Source: Sinorhizobium sojae CCBAU 05684 (lineage in GTDB: Bacteria > Pseudomonadota > Alphaproteobacteria > Rhizobiales > Rhizobiaceae). Taken from it: a stretch of DNA of 64,000 nt. The position numbers and the translations under genes were made by a program. Where the stretch lies: assembly GCF_002288525.1 (NCBI RefSeq), contig NZ_CP023069.1:346256-410255 (forward strand). Reading direction: 5' to 3'. The notes beneath the pieces are model-generated. The model saw only the letters and a program-made list of their open reading frames with translations, was not told where the DNA came from and did not search any database. This document shows positions 59,375 through 64,000 of the stretch, one piece after another; position 1 is the stretch's first letter, and each line of letters opens with the position of its first letter.

Positions 59375-60710
59375 ATGATGTGGACGCCCCGCGCCGGCGG
59401 TTGCCGCTATGATGCCGGCCAGTTACCCGCAGCAAAAGAGGAGCGTTGACAATGCAGATCACGACCGTTGGATTGGATTTGGCCAAGAGCGTGTTTCAGG
59501 CGCATGGTGTCGATGAGACAGGCGCAACCGTGCTGGTGAAACGGCTGCATCGCAAGCAGATGCTGCCGTTCTTCTCGAAGCTGCCACCCTGCCTAATCGG
59601 AATGGAAGCGTGTGGCACAGCGCACCATTGGGCTCGGACGCTCGCCGCCATGGGGCACGAGGTCCGGCTCATTCCCCCATCCTACGTGAAGCCCTATGTC
59701 AAACGCGGCAAGAGCGACGCGCTGGATGCCGAGGCAATCTGCGAAGCCGTGCAGCGCCCGACGATGCGGTTCGTGCCTGTGAAGACGGTGGCGCAGCAGA
59801 GCATTCTCATGACTCATCGCGCCAGGTCGCTGCTCGTTCGCCAACGCACCATGGTCGCAAATGCGTTGCGGGCGCATCTGGCTGAACTCGGCTTAGTCGC
59901 CAATCCAGGCATTGCCAATCTGGCAAAATTGGCGCAGCAAGCGCTGTCTGGCGAGAGCAGCTTGCCCTCCTATGCCCGGACCACGCTGGACATTCTGATC
60001 CGGCAGATCCTGGTGTTTGCCGATGAGATCGCTGCGCTGGATCAGCAACTTCTCGCTTGGCATGCCGACAGCGAGGCCAGTCGCCGGCTCTCCGCTATCC
60101 CCGGCCTCGGCATAGTCACAGCCACGGCGGTCGCCGCCACCGTCACCGATCCCGAGCAATTCCGCTCCGGCAGGCAATTTGCCGCCTGGCTCGGCCTGAC
60201 GCCGCAGCAGTGTTCGACCGGAGGAAAAACCCAGCTCGGCGGCATCTCCAAGCAGGGAGACCGATACTTGCGGAGGTTGCTCGTCGTCGGCGCCACCGCC
60301 GTTATCCGTCATACGAAGGACAAGGCAACGCCCCTGGCGAACTGGATCAGAAAGCTCCTGGAGAAAAAGCCGTTCAGGCTGGTCTCCGTTGCCCTCGCCA
60401 ATAAACTCGCGCGGATCGCATGGGTCGTGCTGACCCGCAAGGAAGCCTATCGGGCCCATGAAATGATCGCCTGAGTTCAATCCCAGAGAACCGGAATTGG
60501 TAACGGCAGTCGATGATGTGTAACGATCGAGCCAATGGTGAGGCCAACCCGTCTGATTCAATGCGCTTCAAACGCGCGCCAGCTTGATCAGGGTCCTCAT
60601 CGGCGGATTTCCATCAGGGCCAGCGGTCAAACTTCATACCGCACAAACAGGCCGGACATATGAAAGCAACCGATCAAACCACCCGACAAAAAGCCCTTGC
60701 CATAGGGGGC
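59375..60710 (+). mobile_element. IS110-family insertion sequence, copy 2, inside trbE
   Basis: About 1.34 kb, near-identical to the copy at 20546-21882 (differences include one C in the left-end C-run and one base in the gene). Ends are defined by the match limits: TGATGATGTGGACGCCCC on the left and CCATAGGGGGC on the right. No target duplication is expected for this family and none is seen. The 236-bp segment downstream of the transposase gene is the likely bridge-RNA region. Confidence 0.9.
59452..60474 (+). CDS. IS110-family DEDD transposase, copy 2
   Basis: 340 residues, same protein as copy 1 (RuvC-like DEDD domain at the N-terminus, transposase_20 domain with IPGLGIVTATAVAATV near residue 215). 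ATG 59452 follows GAGGAGCG. Intact. Confidence 0.93.
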   Translation: MQITTVGLDLAKSVFQAHGVDETGATVLVKRLHRKQMLPFFSKLPPCLIGMEACGTAHHWARTLAAMGHEVRLIPPSYVKPYVKRGKSDALDAEAICEAVQRPTMRFVPVKTVAQQSILMTHRARSLLVRQRTMVANALRAHLAELGLVANPGIANLAKLAQQALSGESSLPSYARTTLDILIRQILVFADEIAALDQQLLAWHADSEASRRLSAIPGLGIVTATAVAATVTDPEQFRSGRQFAAWLGLTPQQCSTGGKTQLGGISKQGDRYLRRLLVVGATAVIRHTKDKATPLANWIRKLLEKKPFRLVSVALANKLARIAWVVLTRKEAYRAHEMIA

Positions 60711-60917
60711 AGGATTGCGTTGATCTGGCGCGATAGTTCGTTGCGTTCGAAGTCTGTGGCGCTGTCGGAGTCCGGCCCGGCAAAATACCAGCCGGCCATC
60801 AGGCTTCCGTCTTTCAACAGAAGCACGCCGTTGTCGACCAGGCCGGCATAGGGGACGAGATCCGCGAAGGATGGGCCGGTTGCCCGAAACCGTTTGAGCG
60901 CGACCATACCAGCCTCC

Positions 60918-61217
60918 TCAATACCGCCGCCACGGAGAGGTGGTCGCCTTGTAGTAGGGTTTGTAGGAAATGTGCCGGACATAGACCTGCCGCATCAGCG
61001 GATCGGACTTCGCCATCATGCGGAGCAAGCCGACGATCACGATCCACACGACAACCCCGAAGAGCGCCGAGTAGACAGTCAGCACCACAAAGATCAGGAT
61101 GACCGCGGCAAGCCCGGTGATCAAAACCAGTTCCCGGTCCGCGCCCATCAGGAGGTTCGGCCGGGAGAGCGCACGGTGAATGCGATTGCGGTAACGTTCG
61201 GATAGCGCCTCAGCCAT
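60918..61217 (-). CDS. trbD: TrbD (VirB3-like) inner-membrane protein
   Basis: 99 residues: N-terminal [20 protein letters not shown], typical for VirB3/TrbD, then one hydrophobic region ([18 protein letters not shown] and [13 protein letters not shown]), and a C-terminal [23 protein letters not shown] 61217 overlaps the end of trbC by 8 bp. It precedes trbE by 10 bp. Confidence 0.92.
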   Translation of the reverse strand: MAEALSERYRNRIHRALSRPNLLMGADRELVLITGLAAVILIFVVLTVYSALFGVVVWIVIVGLLRMMAKSDPLMRQVYVRHISYKPYYKATTSPWRRY

Positions 61218-61593
61218 GTGCCCCCTCCCCTTCTGCACTCGGGCGCGTCGAAGTGACGCGATCATTGGTCAGGCCGATCGAAGCGCCGGTCGCGCCGAAC
61301 AGGCCGACAATGGTCGTGGCGCCGAGGAGGATGCCGGCAACAAGCACGACATACATCAGCCGCCGCGCGAAATCGTTCAGCTCACCGCCGAAAATCAGCA
61401 TGCCGCCGGCGATCGCGACTGCCGCAAGTGCTATGTAGCCCGCGACTGGCCCCGTGATGGACTCCTGGATCTGCTCGAGCGGTCCTTCCCAGGGCAGACT
61501 GCCGCCTGAACTGGCCAGTGCCGGTGCTACCGACGCCAAAATGAGTGGCGAAGCAAGAAGCGCGATGGAGATAAATTCATTCTTACGCGACAT
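61210..61593 (-). CDS. trbC: TrbC (VirB2-like) pilin precursor
   Basis: 127 residues. N-terminal signal ([21 protein letters not shown]) with an AxA site, then two hydrophobic segments ([19 protein letters not shown] and [20 protein letters not shown]) typical for conjugative pilins. ATG 61593 overlaps the end of trbB by 11 bp. Confidence 0.92.
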   Translation of the reverse strand: MSRKNEFISIALLASPLILASVAPALASSGGSLPWEGPLEQIQESITGPVAGYIALAAVAIAGGMLIFGGELNDFARRLMYVVLVAGILLGATTIVGLFGATGASIGLTNDRVTSTRPSAEGEGAHG

Positions 61594-62560
61594 GCCGCGC
61601 CTCCCGTTCTTCGGTGAGTTGGTCGGATTCGATCTCGTATCGGCCGTTGGCGAAGCGCTCGACCTGGATGATGTCGCGCACACGCCGGCCTCGCGGCGTA
61701 CGCTCGATGGAAACGATGAGGTCGACAACCTCCCCGATCACCTCGTGCATCGGCTGTTGGCTTGCTTCGGCCGTCAGCTGCTCCAGGCGCCGGAGCGCGG
61801 AAGTCGCCGTGTTCGAGTGGATTGTTGCCACGCCGCCTGGATGTCCGGTGTTCCATGCCTTGAGCAAGGTGAGGGCAGCACCATCGCGCACCTCGCCGAC
61901 GACTATTCGGTCGGGACGCAGGCGCATCGTGCTCTTGAGCAGCCGCGCCATGTCAACCGTATCGCTGGTACGAAGAAGCACGGCGTTGTCGGCCGCACAC
62001 TGGATTTCGGCGGTGTCTTCGAGGATGACGAGCCGGTCTTCCGGCGCGCTCCTTACGATCTCATGGATTACTGCATTTGCGAGCGTCGTTTTGCCGGAGG
62101 CAGTTCCACCGGAAATGATGATGTTGAGGCGTGAGTCAATGGCGCTGCGGATCGTCGCAGCCTGGGCCTCGGTCATCACACCGGAGCGGACATAGTCGTC
62201 GAGTGGGATCAGGCGAGATGCCCGACGACGGATTGTGAAGGAGGGCTTCGCGACCACTGGCGGCAATAGACCCTCGAAACGATGTCCGCCGATCGGAAGC
62301 TCACCGGAAATGATGGGTTGTTCGGTGTCCACTTCGGATTGGAGTGCATGAGCGACCGTCCCGATCACCATTTCCGCCGCAGCCGACGACATCTCGCCAG
62401 CGGGCGCGACGCCGTGCCCGAGCCGTTCTATGAACAGCTTACCATCGGGATTCAGCATTATCTCGACTACGTTGCTATCGTCCAAAGCAACGCAGAGCTG
62501 GTCGCCAAGCGCCTCCTGAAGCTTGCGGACGAGGCGAGGATGAGAGCGAAGCTGTTCCAC
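61583..62560 (-). CDS. trbB: TrbB (VirB11-like) traffic ATPase
   Basis: 325-residue hexameric ATPase powering pilus assembly and transfer. Walker [16 protein letters not shown], Asp box [11 protein letters not shown], Walker [13 protein letters not shown] and His box [13 protein letters not shown] are all visible. The GTG start at 62560 has GGAG seven bases upstream; a possible ATG at 62587 would overlap traI more. Follows traI by 10 bp. Confidence 0.95.
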   Translation of the reverse strand: MEQLRSHPRLVRKLQEALGDQLCVALDDSNVVEIMLNPDGKLFIERLGHGVAPAGEMSSAAAEMVIGTVAHALQSEVDTEQPIISGELPIGGHRFEGLLPPVVAKPSFTIRRRASRLIPLDDYVRSGVMTEAQAATIRSAIDSRLNIIISGGTASGKTTLANAVIHEIVRSAPEDRLVILEDTAEIQCAADNAVLLRTSDTVDMARLLKSTMRLRPDRIVVGEVRDGAALTLLKAWNTGHPGGVATIHSNTATSALRRLEQLTAEASQQPMHEVIGEVVDLIVSIERTPRGRRVRDIIQVERFANGRYEIESDQLTEEREARHVA

Positions 62561-62570
62561 TGATTTCTCC

Positions 62571-63197
62571 TTACGCTGATTGGCCAAAAGTGCTGATGAT
62601 TTGAGAGCGGTAGTTGGCGGGGCGGAGCCTCATGAATGTGTCTGCCTTTGCCGGCATAGTGCCCGCCACGGCCACGGTCGCTCCGATCGGCCTTGGCTCG
62701 CCAATGCGCTGAAGCGGCCAACCGACGCGGGCGAGGATCCGTTCGAACCGAAGATCCGTCACCGTGACGATTTCGGTGTAGCGGTTTGCCACCGACCATT
62801 CGATGATCCCCGCGAACATTGTGAGCGTCGCCTCATGAATGGAGCCGTCTCCCCTGCTCTCAGCAAGGAAGGTGTCCACGCAAAAGCGCGAGCTCTCGAC
62901 CATGGAGGAATGAGCGTCGAGGTGACCGGCAGAAAGGAGCGAGGGGAAAACGTTGGCCACCATCGTGGGGCCGAGCGCAGGCAGTAGGCGAGCACATCCA
63001 ACCACTCGATCGTTGCTCGATACGGCTAGGATGTAGGTGGGTTGAAGATCGTCGAAAGTATCTGACTCACAGCCTCCGACGACATTGACTTCCCAGCCCA
63101 AACGATCGGAAAAGACGCGGGCGCGCAGTTGGTGATGGCTGCGGAGAAGTTGGGCTTCTTCGATATTTCGCGGCTTTGAGATCGCGAGAATCTGCAT
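62571..63197 (-). CDS. traI: TraI, LuxI-type acyl-homoserine-lactone synthase
   Basis: 208 residues with the conserved LuxI residues: RARVFSDRLGWEV (Arg, Phe, Trp), ESDTFDDLQPTYIL (Asp), VVGCARLLP (Arg) and MVESSRFCV (Glu, Arg). It makes the autoinducer for TraR. It heads the traI-trb operon, as in Ti plasmids and NGR234. Intact, although its receptor gene traR is frameshifted. A lux-box-like palindrome lies 60 bp upstream. Confidence 0.95.
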   Translation of the reverse strand: MQILAISKPRNIEEAQLLRSHHQLRARVFSDRLGWEVNVVGGCESDTFDDLQPTYILAVSSNDRVVGCARLLPALGPTMVANVFPSLLSAGHLDAHSSMVESSRFCVDTFLAESRGDGSIHEATLTMFAGIIEWSVANRYTEIVTVTDLRFERILARVGWPLQRIGEPRPIGATVAVAGTMPAKADTFMRLRPANYRSQIISTFGQSA

Positions 63198-63257
63198 GAA
63201 TTTCTCCGTCGTTGTTGGACCGCGGGGAAATCAGCACGAATCGGATTCGAGTGGCAG

Positions 63258-63273
63258 TTGTAGGATCCTACAA
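63258..63273. promoter_or_regulatory. lux-box-like palindrome upstream of traI
   Basis: TTGTAGGATCCTACAA is a perfect 16-bp palindrome 60 bp before the traI ATG. A second, half-conserved site CTTGTAGGATTCACAG follows at 63345-63360. Position fits a TraR-binding tra box of the traI-trb operon, although the sequence differs from the Agrobacterium tra box. Confidence 0.6.
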
Positions 63274-63360
63274 GGTTCCCTGGAACGCGTCGGGCGTTGC
63301 GTCGCGTCACGTCTGCCTTTGCAGACCCGAAGCCCCACTTGCGTCTTGTAGGATTCACAG

Positions 63361-64000
63361 GAGAACAATTCGTGTCCATAGACGGCCGTGATCCGCGTCT
63401 AACCCTCAGCGGACAAATACAAATTTGCGAAAGTAATCCTTCGGCTCACCTGAGCCAGGCAGGGTCTTTTCAACCCATTGTCAATCCCAATCTTCTGGAC
63501 GGTCAGGAAGAATCACCTTCTATTTTTGCGGGGCATGGCCTGTAACGGACAGTACGCCGCCGAGAGGGACAGATGGTGAAAGCAAGTCGAGCAGAACCAG
63601 TTGTTGGGCCCCATGAAGAAGTTGGCAGTAAAGTTATGTGCCCCGGCTCTCTTTCCGGGCAACCGCAGCAACTCAGAACTCGAATATATTCACCAAGGCT
63701 GAGTCGGGTGAGTCGCGGGGAGCAATACGACCGCTATTTCGCGGTGACGTTTGGTAGCCAGGCGAACGGCCGTATTTCTCCCCTGGAAAAGTGCTGGCGC
63801 CTGGCGGAGCGCAAGCGGCTATCTAAGTGCCTAAGAATGAAGGAGAAACACGCATGTTTTGCCGGCGAGCAGGGGCTGCTCGGGACGCGGTATAAACCCT
63901 TTGTTAACTCTATATTCCTTGTCAGTCGGCGAGAATCGCACATAATAACGATTATGTCGGTTCTCGGGCCGAAAAACCGTTATTCGAGAGTTCCCCTGCA
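63361..64000. other. Upstream region of the traI-trb operon, no confident gene
   Basis: No supported gene. A plus-strand frame from ATG 63573 stays open to the window end (142 codons) but is rich in Arg and Ser without any motif. ACATAAT-aacg-ATTATGT at 63940-63957 is a perfect inverted repeat, followed by CGGTT...AACCG at about 63958-63980. In related plasmids repABC lies beyond this point; none of repA is visible within the window. Confidence 0.35.

Larger units (their letters stand above)
57143..60907 (-). pseudogene. trbE: TrbE (VirB4-like) ATPase gene split by IS110 copy 2
   Basis: The 5' fragment, 60711-60907, encodes MVALKRFRATGPSFADLVPY and continues to ELSRQINAIL. The 3' fragment, about 59374 down to 57143, resumes at VEAARIPTYDYPSEVRC and contains Walker A FGPTGSGKSTLLAL, Walker B LILLDEAWLMLG and the C-terminal FVGASGKEDLKRI. 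The IS separates them. The two ends do not join seamlessly: the few residues usually found between INAIL and VEA (a GWM-type segment) are missing or changed. A shorter product could start at an internal ATG (59305) but lacks the N-terminal domain. Confidence 0.92.

Noticed and set aside
63573..64000. Plus-strand frame open to the window end
   Set aside because: 142 codons without stop, but rich in Arg/Ser with no motif and no resemblance to RepA or other genes expected there. It may be chance; sequence beyond the window is needed.

Overview
The window looks like part of a rhizobial symbiotic plasmid of the Sinorhizobium (Ensifer) fredii / NGR234 type. Three things support this: a Rhc type III secretion (T3SS) island with nodulation-outer-protein genes in the NGR234 gene order, the nifHDK operon, and a Ti/NGR234-type traI-trb conjugation operon with traR and traM. 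Family names come from recognising the proteins; no database search was possible, so the strain assignment is inference.

Layout. (1) 419-8818, minus strand: one compact operon of T3SS core genes, nolB-nolT-nolU-nolV-rhcN-y4yJ-rhcQ-rhcR-rhcS-rhcT-rhcU. Divergent from it are the secretin piece nolW (rhcC1) and the translocon gene nopX. (2) 11935-18958, plus strand: six overlapping, more GC-rich genes (y4yB-y4yA-y4xP-y4xO-y4xN-y4xM). They resemble a staphyloferrin-B-like metallophore pathway plus an MFS exporter; y4yA is frameshifted. (3) 19105-25068: effector gene nopL behind a tts box, an IS110-family element, then the minus-strand operon ttsI-rhcC2-y4xK behind a nod box. nodD2 follows at 26425. 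The implied cascade is NodD, nod box, ttsI, tts boxes, T3SS and effectors. (4) 27482-33830: insertion-sequence wreckage, namely an IS21-family element split by an IS3-family element with 4-bp target duplication, and a flavin-dependent halogenase gene split by an IS5-family element. (5) 33834-40181: nitrogen-fixation block on the minus strand. It has nifH-nifD-nifK with a sigma-54 promoter and NifA site, followed by a NifX-associated DUF269 gene, a small DUF683-type gene, a decayed fdxB and an ExoX-like gene. (6) 40741-48478: three IS6-family copies and a truncated IS5 copy enclose a hipBA toxin-antitoxin pair, a DUF2867 gene, ABC-permease and IS1380 remnants, and a nod box whose downstream gene is cut off by the IS5 copy. 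(7) 48479-49900: remnants of a second IS21-type element. (8) 49939-63197: quorum-sensing conjugation block: a small HTH regulator, traM, traR (frameshifted), and the operon traI-trbBCDEJKLFGHI. trbE is split by a second IS110 copy and trbI is frameshifted, so self-transfer is probably lost. (9) 63198-64000: upstream region with a lux-box-like palindrome and no confident gene.

Taken together, the symbiotic output genes (T3SS core, nifHDK, ttsI, nodD2) are intact. Conjugation, metallophore, halogenase and accessory nif genes show decay, and insertion-sequence copies create large repeats able to recombine around the nif block.
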